A stretch of 64,000 nt of DNA from Parvibaculum lavamentivorans DS-1 (GTDB lineage: Bacteria > Pseudomonadota > Alphaproteobacteria > Parvibaculales > Parvibaculaceae): contig NC_009719.1 in NCBI RefSeq assembly GCF_000017565.1, positions 124,001 through 188,000 of the forward strand. The letters run 5' to 3'. The notes under the pieces are model-generated. The model was not told where the DNA came from. It worked only from the letters and a program-made list of their open reading frames with translations, and searched no databases. Below, one piece after another: positions 35,461 to 48,212 of this stretch. How positions within the stretch are numbered: position 1 is the stretch's first letter; every line of letters starts with the position of its first letter. A program made the translations under genes and the position numbers.

Positions 35461-36674
35461 AGCGTTACCCCCAGATGATCGGCGACGGCGAAGACGTCCT
35501 TGTCCCCACGGCCGCACATATTCATCACCATCAGGTGATCTTTCGGAAGAGCGGACGCGATCTTTGTTACGAAGGCGAGCGCGTGCGCCGGTTCAAGCGC
35601 CGGAATGATGCCTTCAAGTTTCGAGCAGAGCTGGAATGCGGCAAGCGCCTCCCGATCGGTTGCGGAGACGTATTCCGCGCGGCCTGTTTCGTGAAGCCAC
35701 GCATGTTCAGGGCCAATACCGGGATAGTCGAGACCTGCTGAAATCGAATGCCCATCCTTGATCTGCCCGTCATCGTCCTGGAGCAGATAGGTACGATTGC
35801 CGTGCAGCACGCCCGGCGCGCCGCCCTTGAGAGAGGCGCAATGCTCGCCGGTTTCGAGGCCATGGCCGGCCGCTTCCACGCCGTATATTTTCACCGAAGG
35901 GTCATCGAGGAATGGATGGAAAAGGCCCATGGCGTTGGAGCCGCCACCGATGCAGGCGACAAGCGAGTCCGGTAGCCGGCCCTCGCGCTCCAGCATCTGC
36001 TTTTTTGTCTCTTCGCCGATCACGGACTGGAAGTCGCGCACCATGGCGGGATAGGGGTGTGGCCCTGCGACGGTGCCGATCAGGTAGTAGGTATTCTCGA
36101 CATTCGTCACCCAGTCGCGCAGCGCCTCGTTCATTGCGTCTTTCAGCGTGCCGGTCCCGGACGTGACGGGAACGACTTCCGCGCCGAGGAGCTTCATGCG
36201 GAAGACATTCGGCTTCTGCCGCTCTATGTCCGTGGTGCCCATGTAGATCACGCAGGGCAGGCCAAAACGCGCGCAGACGGTGGCAGTCGCGACACCATGT
36301 TGCCCGGCACCTGTCTCCGCAATGATGCGAGTCTTCCCCATGCGCCGCGCCAGCAGTATCTGGCCAAGACAGTTGTTTATCTTGTGGCTGCCCGTGTGAT
36401 TGAGTTCGTCGCGTTTGAAATAGATCTTCGCCCCGCCGAAATGCTCGGTCAGGCGTGCTGCGAGATAGAGTGGGCTCGGCCGGCCGACATAATCGCGCTG
36501 CATGAAATCGATTTCGGCCTGGAACGCCGGATCGGCTTTCGCCGCTGCATAGGCCTTGTCGAGTTCCAGAACGAGCGGCATCAACGTCTCGGCAACGAAT
36601 CGTCCGCCGAAAATACCGAAACGGCCCCGTTCATCGGGTCCGCTGCGGAAGGAATTAGCTTTGTTGACGCTCAC
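35457..36674 (-). CDS. trpB: Tryptophan synthase beta subunit
   Basis: PLP enzyme of 405 residues joining indole and serine. The PLP lysine is in [16 protein letters not shown], the catalytic Glu in [12 protein letters not shown], and the phosphate loop is [12 protein letters not shown]. Length and motifs are standard. It is 27 bp after trpF and overlaps trpA. No leader peptide or trp attenuator is visible in the short gaps, so control must lie upstream of the block or be absent. Confidence 0.98.
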   Translation of the reverse strand: MSVNKANSFRSGPDERGRFGIFGGRFVAETLMPLVLELDKAYAAAKADPAFQAEIDFMQRDYVGRPSPLYLAARLTEHFGGAKIYFKRDELNHTGSHKINNCLGQILLARRMGKTRIIAETGAGQHGVATATVCARFGLPCVIYMGTTDIERQKPNVFRMKLLGAEVVPVTSGTGTLKDAMNEALRDWVTNVENTYYLIGTVAGPHPYPAMVRDFQSVIGEETKKQMLEREGRLPDSLVACIGGGSNAMGLFHPFLDDPSVKIYGVEAAGHGLETGEHCASLKGGAPGVLHGNRTYLLQDDDGQIKDGHSISAGLDYPGIGPEHAWLHETGRAEYVSATDREALAAFQLCSKLEGIIPALEPAHALAFVTKIASALPKDHLMVMNMCGRGDKDVFAVADHLGVTL

Positions 36675-36701
36675 GACTTTCTCTCTCTTGACGGGTGCCG
36701 G

Positions 36702-37349
36702 TCAGGCGCGCTTTGCCGCCCGGATAAAAGCTTCAATAAGTTCCGGTGTTTTCCGGCCGGGCCCTTCCTCGATACCGGATGAAACATCGACGGCTTCCGC
36801 GCCCGTGATTCGGACAGCTTCGGCGACGTTCTCCGCGTTGAGCCCGCCGGATAGCATCCAGGGCGTCTCCGGCCTGTGGCCCGCAATCAGCGACCAGTCG
36901 AAAACGAGGCCATTCCCGCCGGGCAATGCGCCCGCCATAGATTTAGGTGGTTTGGCATCGAACAGCAACAAATCGGCGGAATCTCGGTAAATAGCCGCCG
37001 TTAAAGGGTCTTCCGGCTGCGCAACGCAGATCGCTTTCATGAGCGTGAGGCCGTATCGTGCCTTGATTTCGACCAGCCTTTGCGGCGTTTCGTCGCCATG
37101 GAGCTGCAGAATGTCTGGCCGCAGCGCTTCTACGACAGCGTCGAGCATCGCGTCATCGGCATCGACCGTCAAAGCCACCTTGGGGACGGAAGCGGGAACG
37201 TATCCCGAAAGCCGGGCCGCCAGCTCATAGCTCAAATGACGAGGGCTTCTGGAAAAAAATACGAAACCCAGATAGTCCGCACCGGCGGATACCGATGCTT
37301 CGATTGTCTCCGGTGTGGAAAGCCCGCAAATTTTTACCTGGACGCTCAT
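36702..37349 (-). CDS. trpF: Phosphoribosylanthranilate isomerase
   Basis: TIM-barrel isomerase of 215 residues from ATG 37349 in tryptophan synthesis. The catalytic Cys lies in VKICGLSTPE at the start, the catalytic Asp in VALTVDADD, and the phosphate site includes WMLSGGLNAENV. It begins five bases after the pyrF stop, so pyrimidine and tryptophan genes share a transcript, a common arrangement in this group. Confidence 0.96.
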   Translation of the reverse strand: MSVQVKICGLSTPETIEASVSAGADYLGFVFFSRSPRHLSYELAARLSGYVPASVPKVALTVDADDAMLDAVVEALRPDILQLHGDETPQRLVEIKARYGLTLMKAICVAQPEDPLTAAIYRDSADLLLFDAKPPKSMAGALPGGNGLVFDWSLIAGHRPETPWMLSGGLNAENVAEAVRITGAEAVDVSSGIEEGPGRKTPELIEAFIRAAKRA

Positions 37350-37353
37350 GACG

Positions 37354-38055
37354 TCACGCGGCGAGCGAGCGATTGATCTCGTCCGCAGCTGCTCGCGGAT
37401 CACCGGCACCCGTGATCGGACGGCCGATCACCAGTACATCGGCTCCGGACGCAAGAGCCTGCGAGGGCGTCATCACGCGCTTCTGGTCGCCGACATCGCT
37501 CTTCTCGGGCCTGATACCGGGCACCACGAGCTTGAAGTCCGGTCCCAGGTCGCGCCTGAGCGCTTCAATTTCATGTGCGGAACAGACCACGCCGTCGAGC
37601 CCCGCTCCTGCAGCAAGCGCCGCCAGCCGGCGCACATGGTCGCTTGGGCTTCCCGTGACGCCGGTATCCGCAAGGTCCGAGGCATCGAGGCTCGTCAGCA
37701 GGGTAACGGCGATGAGGAGGGGCCGCGCATCACCGGCCTCCCTTGCCGCATCCGCCGCCGCGCGCATCATCGCGGCGCCGCCTGCCGCATGGACATTGAC
37801 GATGGCCGGCCGCAGCGGCAGCACTGCGCGGATGCCTCCCGCGACGGTATTCGGGATGTCGTGAAGCTTGAGATCGAGAAAGATCGGCAGCCCGGTCTCC
37901 GCGACAGCCCGGTAACCCTCAGGCCCGTGCGCGTTGAAAAACTCCATGCCCAGCTTCGCGCCGCCCACGCTCCCCTTCAGATCGCGCGCAAGCGCCACCG
38001 CACGGCCGATATCGGTCGTGTCCAACGCACAGAATATGGGGTTTTCGAGTTTCAT
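37354..38055 (-). CDS. pyrF: Orotidine 5'-phosphate decarboxylase
   Basis: OMP decarboxylase of 233 residues, last step of UMP synthesis. The catalytic D-x-K-x-x-D array is in FLDLKLHDIPNTV; the N-terminal Asp is in IFCALDTTD; the C-terminal phosphate-gripper end is VIGRPITGAGDPRAA. It follows a lapA-type gene after 69 bp and precedes trpF by 4 bp. Confidence 0.97.
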   Translation of the reverse strand: MKLENPIFCALDTTDIGRAVALARDLKGSVGGAKLGMEFFNAHGPEGYRAVAETGLPIFLDLKLHDIPNTVAGGIRAVLPLRPAIVNVHAAGGAAMMRAAADAAREAGDARPLLIAVTLLTSLDASDLADTGVTGSPSDHVRRLAALAAGAGLDGVVCSAHEIEALRRDLGPDFKLVVPGIRPEKSDVGDQKRVMTPSQALASGADVLVIGRPITGAGDPRAAADEINRSLAA

Positions 38056-38124
38056 CAGGCACTTGCCCTTCGATTTTCCGGCGCCTTATACCAGATAAAG
38101 CACCCGCTCGGGCGGTATTTTGAA

Positions 38125-38412
38125 CTATTCGCGCAAGACAGGTAGCCCATTTGTCTCCGGTAAAGAGGCCTTGCTTCGCGCGGCCTTTCGTTTGGCTTGC
38201 GTCCATGCGCCCATGCCGCCGATCAGAATGCCCACCAGAACGGATATGAGGACGATCAGAAAGAGTGGTACCTCGAGACCAATTGACGGCGAGATGGAAT
38301 CAAACGGATCGAGGCTGAAGGTCACAGATCCCCGGTTCGCGACCGCGAGCGCCATCACCAGAAGAACAATCGGCGGCAGCACAATCCAGCGCAAGAGCTT
38401 CACGGTCATCAT
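38125..38412 (-). CDS. LapA-domain inner membrane protein
   Basis: Small protein of 95 residues with two membrane helices (about 6-25 and 49-70) and a basic cytoplasmic tail (TQAKRKAARSK), matching the LapA (lipopolysaccharide assembly A) domain family. The E. coli member works with LapB on LpxC turnover. In alphaproteobacteria the gene commonly follows ihfB, as here. The start is one of two adjacent ATGs (38412 or 38409). Confidence 0.85.
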   Translation of the reverse strand: MMTVKLLRWIVLPPIVLLVMALAVANRGSVTFSLDPFDSISPSIGLEVPLFLIVLISVLVGILIGGMGAWTQAKRKAARSKASLPETNGLPVLRE

Positions 38413-38447
38413 TCCAGTTCAGAAAATGAGAGGGCGGCGACCCAGTC

Positions 38448-38780
38448 TCAGTCGTCGCCGTCGTCGCTATCATCGACCATAAGCTTGTCGTCAGCGATGT
38501 CGGCATTATTGAGGCGCTCACGCAGTTCCTTGCCCGTTTTGAAGAACGGCACCGACTTCTCATCGACATGGACCGGCTCACCGGTTCGCGGGTTGCGGCC
38601 CGTCCGCGCGGGGCGGCTTTTTACCGAAAAGGCGCCAAAACCGCGAAGTTCCACCCGGTCGCCGCGTGCGAGCGCAGCACTGATTTCATCGAATATGGTG
38701 CTGACAATGCGTTCGACGTCGCGCTGATAGAGGTGAGGATTGGCCTGTGCGAGGCGGGCGACGAGTTCGGATTTAATCAT
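38448..38780 (-). CDS. ihfB: Integration host factor beta subunit
   Basis: DNA-bending protein of 110 residues from ATG 38780. The core [34 protein letters not shown] (arm with the intercalating proline) and [20 protein letters not shown] match IHF-beta. The tail of about 15 acidic residues (DDSDDGDD) is typical of alphaproteobacterial forms. It pairs with IhfA, encoded elsewhere, in nucleoid organisation and promoter architecture. Confidence 0.96.
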   Translation of the reverse strand: MIKSELVARLAQANPHLYQRDVERIVSTIFDEISAALARGDRVELRGFGAFSVKSRPARTGRNPRTGEPVHVDEKSVPFFKTGKELRERLNNADIADDKLMVDDSDDGDD

Positions 38781-38853
38781 ATCTTTTGCGTCCCCCGGCT
38801 TCGTCCATGCCACTCCCGTCTTCGCCACCGGAAGCGACCGGGAACCCCTTGAT

Positions 38854-39804
38854 TTAGCGGTCAGGTTGCCAAACGCTGGTCAGACCGTCAAGTGTAAGTC
38901 TTTTTGTCTGTTGTGTTTTTCCGGTCAGACCGTCTATCGCCGTGACCGCCGCTTCACCCAGTGCCTTCCCGGTGAAACTCGCCATACCGAGATCGGGATA
39001 AGCGGGCGTGCGGTCTCTCACCGGCAGGCTGGCGTCGATCTTGTGTTCCTTCGCGAGCCAGGCGATTGCTTCGTCCTCTCCGCCTAATTCGTCTACCAGG
39101 CCGTTCTCGACCGCCTGCCAACCGGTATAGACCCGCCCGTCGCCTACCATCCGCGCCGTTGCTTCGTCCAGCCCGCGCCGTATTGTGACGAGACGCAGAA
39201 ACCAGTCATACGAACTGTCGATCAGCTCCCGGGTCACCTTCAGTGCTTCGGGGTTCGTTGTATGGAAGGGGCTCGGCTCAGCCTTGAGCGGTGAGGATTT
39301 CACCTCTCGTACTTCCACCCCGATATTGCCAAGCAACTTCTCGAGCTGCGCCCACTGAAAGACGACACCGATAGAGCCGGTAATCGTATTGCCCCTCGAT
39401 ACGATGTGATCGGCGGAGAGGGCGGCAATATAACCCCCCGACGCGGCCACAGTGCCCAGCACAGCCACAACCGGCTTTTTTTCAGCCAGCTCTCGAACGG
39501 CTTCGTAGAGAGCTTCCGCGCCCGTGGTCGTGCCCCCCGGACTGTCGATGGACAGAATGACCCCCCGTACGCTGGAATCCTCGGCGAGTTTCTTGAACAT
39601 CTCGTTCTGGTAGCGATCATGCACGATCACGCCGTCGATGGTCACACGAGCGATATGGGCGCGCGGGAGGTAGATGCCGCTTTCGGCCGCGAGCACCAGA
39701 AGGGCGAGGGCGACCGCGACGATCGCGCCGGCGCGCCAAAAAAAGAGGCGACGCTTGAGACGTCGCCTGTCCGTGATTGCGTCCGCGTCGAGTGGCACGT
39801 GCAT
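38854..39804 (-). CDS. sppA: Signal peptide peptidase SppA (short form)
   Basis: Membrane-bound serine protease of about 316 residues, the single-domain SppA. One membrane helix lies at about 23-42; the catalytic Ser-122 is in [12 protein letters not shown] and the general-base Lys-174 in [11 protein letters not shown], on the periplasmic side. It degrades cleaved signal peptides. The start is given as ATG 39804, but GGAGG is only one base before it; GTG 39798, seven bases after GGAGG, is an equally good or better start. Confidence 0.93.
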   Translation of the reverse strand: MHVPLDADAITDRRRLKRRLFFWRAGAIVAVALALLVLAAESGIYLPRAHIARVTIDGVIVHDRYQNEMFKKLAEDSSVRGVILSIDSPGGTTTGAEALYEAVRELAEKKPVVAVLGTVAASGGYIAALSADHIVSRGNTITGSIGVVFQWAQLEKLLGNIGVEVREVKSSPLKAEPSPFHTTNPEALKVTRELIDSSYDWFLRLVTIRRGLDEATARMVGDGRVYTGWQAVENGLVDELGGEDEAIAWLAKEHKIDASLPVRDRTPAYPDLGMASFTGKALGEAAVTAIDGLTGKTQQTKRLTLDGLTSVWQPDR

Positions 39805-39901
39805 TCCTCCGGGCAAGGCGGTGTAGGGTCCGGAGCTTAGAGCGCGACGAGGAAAAGTGTAAGCAGTTTCACCGTGCGGAGACATTCTCAAACGAGTGAT
39901 T

Positions 39902-39930
39902 CCGGGGGAACGGCGCTGCCGCTCCCCCGG
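39902..39930 (-). terminator. Hairpin after rpsA
   Basis: CCGGGGGA and TCCCCCGG pair around an inner GGC/GCC, eight bases past the rpsA stop. No T-run follows, so it may be a processing or partial read-through site rather than a full terminator ahead of sppA. Confidence 0.4.
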
Positions 39931-39937
39931 GACCGCT

Positions 39938-41647
39938 TTATTTGTCGTCGGTGCTCGCCTTGTTGAGGGCAGCACCCAGGATGTCGCCAAGCGACGCGCC
40001 TGAATCCGACGAGCCATACTGAGCCACGGCTTCCTTCTCTTCCGCAATTTCCAGCGCCTTGATCGAAAGCTGGATCTTGCGTCCGGCGCGGTCGAACTGA
40101 GTCACGCGGGCGTCGACCTTGTCGCCCACGGCGAAACGCTCGGGGCGCTGGTCTGCACGGTCACGCGCGAGCTCGGCGCGGCGGATGAAGGCCGTCATGT
40201 TGTCGTCGCCGACAGAGACCTCGAGGCCGTTGTCGGTAACGCCAGTGACGGTGCAGGTCACGACGGCACCCTTGCGGAGCTCGCCGAGGCTTTCCATCGG
40301 GTCGCCGCCGAGCTGCTTGATGCCAAGCGAGATGCGCTCCTTCTCGGTGTCGACATCAAGAACCTGAGCCTTGACGACCTGGCCCTTCTGATAATCGGCC
40401 ATGGCTTCTTCGCCGGCCCTGTTCCAGTCGAGATCCGACATATGCACCATGCCGTCGACATCCGCATCGAGGCCGATGAACAGACCGAACTCGGTGATGT
40501 TCTTGATCTCGCCTTCGACGACAGTGCCGACCGGGAAACGTTCCGCGAAAGTTGCCCACGGATTGTCCATGCAGTGCTTGAGGCCAAGCGAAATACGCCG
40601 TTTGACCGGATCGACTTCCAGCACCATCACTTCCACTTCCTGCGAGGTGGAAACGATCTTGCCCGGATGCACATTCTTCTTCGTCCAGCTCATTTCAGAA
40701 ACATGGACAAGGCCTTCGACGCCGGGTTCGAGTTCCACAAACGCGCCGTAATCGGTGATGTTTGTGACGCGACCCTTGAAACGCGCCTCAAGCGGATACT
40801 TCGCCTCGACGCCTTCCCACGGATCGGCTTCGAGCTGCTTCATGCCGAGCGAGATGCGCTGCGTCTCGTGGTTCACCTTGATGACCTGCACCTTCACGGT
40901 CTGGCCGATCGAGAGAACTTCCGTCGGATGGTTTACGCGGCGCCATGCGATATCCGTCACGTGGAGCAGGCCGTCCACACCGCCGAGATCGACGAACGCG
41001 CCGTAATCGGTGATGTTCTTGACGACGCCCTCGAGCACCTGGCCTTCCTTGAGGTTCTCGACGAGTTCCTGGCGCTGTTCGGCGCGGGTTTCTTCGAGAA
41101 CGGCGCGGCGCGAGACAACGATATTACCGCGACGCTTGTCCATCTTGAGGATCTGGAAGGGCTGCGGAATGTTCATGAGCGGGGTCACATCGCGCACGGG
41201 GCGGATATCGACCTGGCTGCCAGGAAGGAAGGCGACGGCGCCGTCGAGATCGACGGTGAAGCCGCCTTTGACGCGACCAAATATCTGGCCGTCGACGCGC
41301 TCCTGCTTTTCGAAGGCAACTTCCAGACGAACCCAGCTCTCTTCGCGCTTGGCTTTCTCGCGGCTGAGCACTGCTTCGCCCATCGCGTTTTCGATGCGTT
41401 CGAGATAGACCTCGACCGTGTCGCCGACATTCAGCGCGGCCGGCTTGCCGGGAGTTGCGAATTCCTTGAGAGCGATGCGGCCTTCGGTCTTGAGGCCCAC
41501 ATCGATGATCGCAAGATCGTTTTCGATGCCGACAACCGTCCCTTTAATGACGGAGCCTTCCTGCATGTTGCTGTCCATGAAGGACTGCTCGAGAAGGGCG
41601 GCGAAATCTTCGCGGCTCGGATTGAGCGCGCTTGCTGTGCTAGCCAA
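39938..41647 (-). CDS. rpsA: Ribosomal protein S1
   Basis: S1 of 569 residues with six OB-fold S1 repeats; the repeat phrases are visible as NITDYGAFVDLGGVDGLLHVTD, NITDYGAFVELE, and NITEFGLFIGLDADVDGMVHMSD-like segments. It brings mRNA to the 30S subunit. The upstream region 41648-41843 (196 bp) is its leader and contains no other gene. The order cmk-rpsA with ihfB close by is standard in Proteobacteria. Confidence 0.98.
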   Translation of the reverse strand: MASTASALNPSREDFAALLEQSFMDSNMQEGSVIKGTVVGIENDLAIIDVGLKTEGRIALKEFATPGKPAALNVGDTVEVYLERIENAMGEAVLSREKAKREESWVRLEVAFEKQERVDGQIFGRVKGGFTVDLDGAVAFLPGSQVDIRPVRDVTPLMNIPQPFQILKMDKRRGNIVVSRRAVLEETRAEQRQELVENLKEGQVLEGVVKNITDYGAFVDLGGVDGLLHVTDIAWRRVNHPTEVLSIGQTVKVQVIKVNHETQRISLGMKQLEADPWEGVEAKYPLEARFKGRVTNITDYGAFVELEPGVEGLVHVSEMSWTKKNVHPGKIVSTSQEVEVMVLEVDPVKRRISLGLKHCMDNPWATFAERFPVGTVVEGEIKNITEFGLFIGLDADVDGMVHMSDLDWNRAGEEAMADYQKGQVVKAQVLDVDTEKERISLGIKQLGGDPMESLGELRKGAVVTCTVTGVTDNGLEVSVGDDNMTAFIRRAELARDRADQRPERFAVGDKVDARVTQFDRAGRKIQLSIKALEIAEEKEAVAQYGSSDSGASLGDILGAALNKASTDDK

Positions 41648-41843
41648 TGTGTAAAGTCTCCTGACGATGCTTTATTCCGGCCGACGGTTGGATCCGTGGG
41701 TCTTCCCCCGAAATCGTGAGGCGTTCGGGAGCAAGTGGATTTGGGCTGTGTCTGTTAGAGGTTGAAACAACGCACGAAAGCACCCGCGCGGTCAGTTCCG
41801 AACCAACAGGAAAAGGCGCGGTCGCCAGCAGGCGAAAACGCAC

Positions 41844-43867
<2,024 letters not shown>

Positions 43868-44057
43868 CTATGTGGGGGCACGTGGCCGGGCCCATCCCGG
43901 CTTGTGGGGCGAACCACCGCTTTCTGTATCGCAGCGCATCGCGAATAGGTTTTGACAGGAGCAATTTAACGTGGCAATGGGAAAATCCTTCAAGACCAGA
44001 TATGCGCTCTCGTGGGGAGCGCTTCGAGACGCGATATTGACGCTGGGAGTGCCAAGC

Positions 44058-44447
44058 TTGTCGAAACCGGAGTTGGGAACAAAGCGCGATTGCCCGAGCT
44101 GCGGCGCGAAGTTTTACGATCTGAACAAGAATCCGGTCGTATGCCCCAAGTGCAAGCACGAATATGTGCCGGACAGTGGGGTCAAGGCCAAGCGCGCCAA
44201 GCCGGCGGAAAAGCCGAAAGAAAAGCCCATCAAACGTGCGCCCATCGAGGATGAAGACGACGGCAATGTCTCGCTGGATGCCATGCGAGACGATGAGTTG
44301 GCGGCGGATGTGGAGGACGATATCGATATTGATGACGTCGATGTCGAAGATGATGACGCCGATGATGCATTCCTGCCGGATGATGAGGATGAGGATGACG
44401 ATGTCTCCGGCATAGTCCGCGGGGGCAAAGGCGGCGACGACGATTGA
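44058..44447 (+). CDS. TIGR02300-family acidic zinc-ribbon-like protein
   Basis: Protein of 129 residues of unknown function, conserved beside aroA in alphaproteobacteria. SKPELGTKRDCPSCGAKFYDL and VVCPKCKHEY give two Cys pairs that could bind zinc. A basic Lys/Pro linker follows, then a long acidic tail rich in Asp and Glu. TTG 44058 is chosen because family members start just before KPELGTKR and GGGAG lies 8 bases upstream; an in-frame ATG at 43971 would add 29 residues. The many family members I recall lack one Cys of each pair, so four Cys is worth noting. Confidence 0.85.
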   Translation: MSKPELGTKRDCPSCGAKFYDLNKNPVVCPKCKHEYVPDSGVKAKRAKPAEKPKEKPIKRAPIEDEDDGNVSLDAMRDDELAADVEDDIDIDDVDVEDDDADDAFLPDDEDEDDDVSGIVRGGKGGDDD

Positions 44448-44563
44448 TCAGGGTCAATTGATGAAATGCGGAATCGGCGAACTTTCTCTTGATCGCGGGA
44501 AAGAGGGGCCCTAAGTTCCGCCACCGTCGGCGCGGGGGCCCATCCCGCGCCGGACTACACTGC

Positions 44564-44639
<76 letters not shown>

Positions 44640-44680
44640 ATCCTCCAAGCGGCAAAAGTCCTCATGGACGTGAAAACGGC

Positions 44681-45313
44681 TTAAGGCCGACGTGGCGCGA
44701 GGCCTTTCAAAAGTAGATTGATATACTCGTCGATGAGCTTCTTATCCGCCGGGCCACTCGCCTGCGGGTGCCATTGGCCGATGGAGTTGAGAGCGCCAGC
44801 CAGTGCAAAGGCGGTGATCTTCGGATCCGACGAGGCAATCGAGCCATCCGCGATCCCGGCGGAGACGAGTTGTCTGATTTTGCGGTCGATCACTCCCTTG
44901 ACCCGCCGAACCTTCTGCCGACTCCCTTCGGATAGCTCGCTGTCGCTGATGCGCACCGCACATCGGCCGAAATCCGTCTCGATTACAGCGGCATAGCCCT
45001 CGAGATAGGCGACGAGATGTGCCATCCCGTCGCTGTCCTCCGGCGTTTCCGCGGCGCCGTCAGCCGCTTCCAGCATATCGAGCCCGTGCTGGATGCAGGC
45101 GAAGAGCATCGCCTCCTTATTCTTGAAATAATAATAGAGCGTAGGCTTCGTGACGTTCAGCACCTGCGCCACCTCGTCCAGCGAGGCGCGGTGATAGCCC
45201 CTTTCCGAAAACACATGCGCCGCTGCGGCAAGCACCGCCTCGCGCTTCAGCGCGCGCTCGGTCTTGCGCTCGGTCTCGTTCTTCCAGGGCGATGCGATTG
45301 CCGCTTTGGCCAT
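44681..45313 (-). CDS. TetR-family regulator of the acyl-CoA operon
   Basis: Repressor of 210 residues from ATG 45313. The HTH is AAHVFSERGYHRASLDEVAQ, then LNVTKPTLYYYFKNKEAML. The C-terminal domain pattern (VIDRKIRQLVSAGIADGSI and FALAGALNSIGQWH) is that of TetR_C regulators of fatty-acid or acyl-CoA breakdown such as KstR2/FadR-like proteins, which respond to acyl-CoA. It is divergent from the acyl-CoA ligase operon by 126 bp and most likely represses it. Confidence 0.9.
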   Translation of the reverse strand: MAKAAIASPWKNETERKTERALKREAVLAAAAHVFSERGYHRASLDEVAQVLNVTKPTLYYYFKNKEAMLFACIQHGLDMLEAADGAAETPEDSDGMAHLVAYLEGYAAVIETDFGRCAVRISDSELSEGSRQKVRRVKGVIDRKIRQLVSAGIADGSIASSDPKITAFALAGALNSIGQWHPQASGPADKKLIDEYINLLLKGLAPRRP

Positions 45314-45363
45314 GCGGGGGTCTCCGGATTCGGGAAGCGCCGAGCATAGGCGCCGATTCCTCT

Positions 45364-45403
45364 TTGACAAGATACTAAATGGAAACTATGTTACTCAAAA
45401 GTA
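45364..45403 (+). promoter_or_regulatory. Consensus promoter and operator of the acyl-CoA operon
   Basis: TTGACA (45364-45369) and TATGTT (45387-45392) are 17 bases apart, a near-ideal sigma-70 promoter. TACT-caaa-AGTA (45392-45403) overlaps the expected start point and ACT/AGT half-sites occur through the spacer, which suits repression by the divergent TetR protein. Confidence 0.6.
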
Positions 45404-45439
45404 GAAAACGGACCGTAACGGCCGGCAGGGGAGGAGACC

Positions 45440-47002
45440 TTGTATCTCACGCAATCCATTCACCGCGCCGTGGCGGTGACGTCGCGCGCCGCCGCCACGA
45501 TCTGCGGCACCCGGACCCGCACATGGACGGAGCTGCATGACCGTGTCTCGCGTCTCGCGGGCGCCCTGCGCGGCCTCGGTGTGGGCGCGGGCGACCGCAT
45601 CGCCCTCCTCTCCATGAATTCGGACCGCTATCTCGAAACCTGTTTCGCGGCCTGGTGGGCGGATGCCGTCATCGTGCCCATGAACACGCGCTGGTCGGTC
45701 GCCGAGCATGTCTATTCGATCGAGGACGCCGGCGCGGCGCTGCTGCTCATGGACGAGACTTTCCGCGAAGCCGGGCTCGCCGTGCGCGACGCCTGCCCGC
45801 GGATCGCTCATGCCGTCTACATGGGGGATGGCGCGGCCCCGGAGACCTGCCTTTCATATGAAGAGCTGATCGCCGCCGGTCCCGCAATCGGAGATGCGCG
45901 GCGCGGCGGCGAGGAGCTCGCAGGCATCTTCTACACGGGCGGCACGACAGGTTTCCCGAAAGGCGTCATGCTCTCCCACAAGGCGCTCTGGACAAGTTCG
46001 CTGTCGGTCGGCGCGGGCACGGCGGGGTTCAATCCCGATATGCGCTATCTCCACGCGGCGCCGATGTTTCATCTCGCCGACTTCGCCATGTCCACCGCCA
46101 CCACGATCTATGGCGGCTCGCATGTCTTCATGCCCTCCTTCGAGCCCGCTTCCTTTCTGAAACTCATCGAGCAACACCGCGCCAGCTATGCGCTGCTCGT
46201 GCCCACCATGATCCGCATGCTGCTCGACTGCCCGGCCATGGCGCAGCACGATCTGTCCTCGTGGAAGGGCCTCTTCTACGGCGCCTCTCCCATGCCCGAA
46301 GCGCTTCTGCGCGAGGCGCTGGCGAAACTTCCCGGTGTCGCCTTCACGCAAGGCTACGGGCAGACGGAGCTCGCCCCCATCGCGACATTGCTCGGCCCGG
46401 AATTCCACGTTCTCGAAGGGCCGAACGCGGGCAAGCTCCGCTCCGCCGGGCGTCCCGGTCTCTGCGTCGAACTGCGCGTCGTCGGCCCGGACGGCAAGGA
46501 GCTCCCGCGCGGCGAAGTCGGCGAGGTCGCGGTGCGCGGTCCGAACACCATGCTCGGCTACTGGAACAAGCCGGAACAGACCGCCGCGACGCTTGTCGAC
46601 GGCTGGGTGATGACGGGCGACGGCGGCTACATGGACGAGGAAGGCTTCCTCTACATCGTCGACCGCCTGAAGGACATGATCGTCTCCGGCGGCGAGAATG
46701 TCTTCTCGGCCGAAGTCGAGAACGCGGTCATGCAGCACGATGCCGTCGCCGAATGTGCCGTCATCGGCGTGCCGGATCCGAAATGGGGCGAGCGGGTGCA
46801 TGCCGTCGTCGTTCCGAAGTCCGGCCGCCACCTCTCGGAAGAAGAACTCTTCGCGCACTGCAAGGCGCTCATCGCCGGATACAAGTGCCCGCGCAGCGCC
46901 GACATCCGGCACGAACCGCTGCCGAAATCCGCGGCCGGAAAAATTCTGAAAACCGATCTGCGCCGTCCCTATTGGGAAGGGCAGAGCCGAAACGTCAGCT
47001 GA
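45440..47002 (+). CDS. Acyl-CoA ligase (AMP-forming)
   Basis: Adenylate-forming ligase of 520 residues, activating a carboxylic acid to its CoA ester. The AMP-binding signature is [17 protein letters not shown], followed by GYGQTEL, the ATP-binding [21 protein letters not shown] hinge region, and the C-terminal catalytic Lys in [14 protein letters not shown]. It starts at TTG 45440, five bases after GGAGGAG. It is first in an operon with thiolase, two MaoC proteins and an SDR, so its product enters a beta-oxidation-like route. The substrate is unknown. Confidence 0.93.
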   Translation: MYLTQSIHRAVAVTSRAAATICGTRTRTWTELHDRVSRLAGALRGLGVGAGDRIALLSMNSDRYLETCFAAWWADAVIVPMNTRWSVAEHVYSIEDAGAALLLMDETFREAGLAVRDACPRIAHAVYMGDGAAPETCLSYEELIAAGPAIGDARRGGEELAGIFYTGGTTGFPKGVMLSHKALWTSSLSVGAGTAGFNPDMRYLHAAPMFHLADFAMSTATTIYGGSHVFMPSFEPASFLKLIEQHRASYALLVPTMIRMLLDCPAMAQHDLSSWKGLFYGASPMPEALLREALAKLPGVAFTQGYGQTELAPIATLLGPEFHVLEGPNAGKLRSAGRPGLCVELRVVGPDGKELPRGEVGEVAVRGPNTMLGYWNKPEQTAATLVDGWVMTGDGGYMDEEGFLYIVDRLKDMIVSGGENVFSAEVENAVMQHDAVAECAVIGVPDPKWGERVHAVVVPKSGRHLSEEELFAHCKALIAGYKCPRSADIRHEPLPKSAAGKILKTDLRRPYWEGQSRNVS

Positions 47003-47019
47003 CAGAAGGAGTGACGGCA

Positions 47020-48207
47020 ATGGGAAATCGTGTGGTTGTCGCAGGCGTCGGAATGCTTCCCTTCGTGAAGCCCGGCGCCAGCGCCCCGTATGACGACATG
47101 GGCGCGGAGGCCGCGCGCCTCGCGCTGAAGGATGCGGGCATTGGCTATGACAAGGTGGAACAGGCTTATGTCGGCTGGGTCTATGGCGATTCGACCTCCG
47201 GCCAGGCCGCGCTCTACAAGGTCGGCCTCACCGGCATCCCCGTCGTCAATGTGAACAACAATTGCTCCACAGGCTCTTCCGCGCTCTTTCTCGCGCGCCA
47301 GGCGGTGGAGGCGGGTGTCGTCGATTGCGCGATCGCGCTCGGTTTCGAACAGATGACGCCCGGCGCGCTCGGCACGATGTATGACGACCGTCCGAACCCG
47401 CTCGGCGATTTCCTGAAGGTCGCCGACGACAGCTTCCAGGGTGCAAGCGAAGTGCCGATGGCGCTTCGTCTCTTCGGCGGCGCGGGCTACGAGTACCAGC
47501 AGGCCTTCGGCGCGAAAACGGAAACCTTCGCCAAGGTGCGCGAAAAGGCGAGCCGCCACGCGGAGCACAACGAGCGGGCGATCTTCCGCACGCCCGTCAG
47601 CGTGGACGACGTCATGCAGTCGCCGAAAATGTTCCTGAACCTCACGCGCCTTCAGTGCTGCCCGCCGAGCTGCGGTGCCGCCGCCGCCGTGCTCTGCTCG
47701 GAAGCTTTCGCCCGCAAGCATGGTCTCGACGCGAGCATCGTCATCGCCGGCCAGGCCATGACGACGGACTATCCCTCGACCTTCGCCGAGAAGAGCCTCA
47801 TCAAGGTCGTCGGCTCGGACATGACGAAGGAAGCCGCCCGCCGCGTCTACGAGCAGGCGGGCATCGGCCCGGACGATGTCGATGTCGTCGAACTGCACGA
47901 CTGCTTCACCACCAATGAAGTCATCACCTATGAAGGTCTCGGCCTCTGCCCGGAAGGCGGCGCCGAGAAATTCGTCTGGGACGGCGACAACACCTATGGC
48001 GGCAAGGTCGTGACGAACCCGTCCGGCGGTCTTCTCTCCAAGGGCCACCCGCTCGGCGCCACGGGTCTCGGCCAGTGCGCCGAACTCACCTGGCAGCTGC
48101 GCGGCCAGTCCGGCAAGCGCCAGGTCGAGGGCGCGCGCGTCGCGCTCCAGCACAATCTCGGCCTCGGCGGCGCCTGCGTCGTCACGCTCTACGAACGCGT
48201 GGAGTGA
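47020..48207 (+). CDS. SCP-x-type thiolase
   Basis: Thiolase of 395 residues from ATG 47020, in the lipid-transfer/SCP-x branch. The nucleophilic Cys is in [17 protein letters not shown], the branch motif [19 protein letters not shown] carries a catalytic His, and [16 protein letters not shown] is the conserved C-terminal loop. Enzymes of this branch cleave beta-ketoacyl-CoA or, in steroid side-chain routes, branched beta-hydroxyacyl-CoA (aldol-type). Its position between a ligase and two small MaoC proteins is like steroid or isoprenoid side-chain operons. Confidence 0.92.
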   Translation: MGNRVVVAGVGMLPFVKPGASAPYDDMGAEAARLALKDAGIGYDKVEQAYVGWVYGDSTSGQAALYKVGLTGIPVVNVNNNCSTGSSALFLARQAVEAGVVDCAIALGFEQMTPGALGTMYDDRPNPLGDFLKVADDSFQGASEVPMALRLFGGAGYEYQQAFGAKTETFAKVREKASRHAEHNERAIFRTPVSVDDVMQSPKMFLNLTRLQCCPPSCGAAAAVLCSEAFARKHGLDASIVIAGQAMTTDYPSTFAEKSLIKVVGSDMTKEAARRVYEQAGIGPDDVDVVELHDCFTTNEVITYEGLGLCPEGGAEKFVWDGDNTYGGKVVTNPSGGLLSKGHPLGATGLGQCAELTWQLRGQSGKRQVEGARVALQHNLGLGGACVVTLYERVE

Positions 48208-48212
48208 CGCCG

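Noticed and set aside
40442-41719. Open frame of 425 codons antisense to rpsA
   Set aside because: The S1 gene is certain; the repeated domains of S1 produce a repetitive mirror product.
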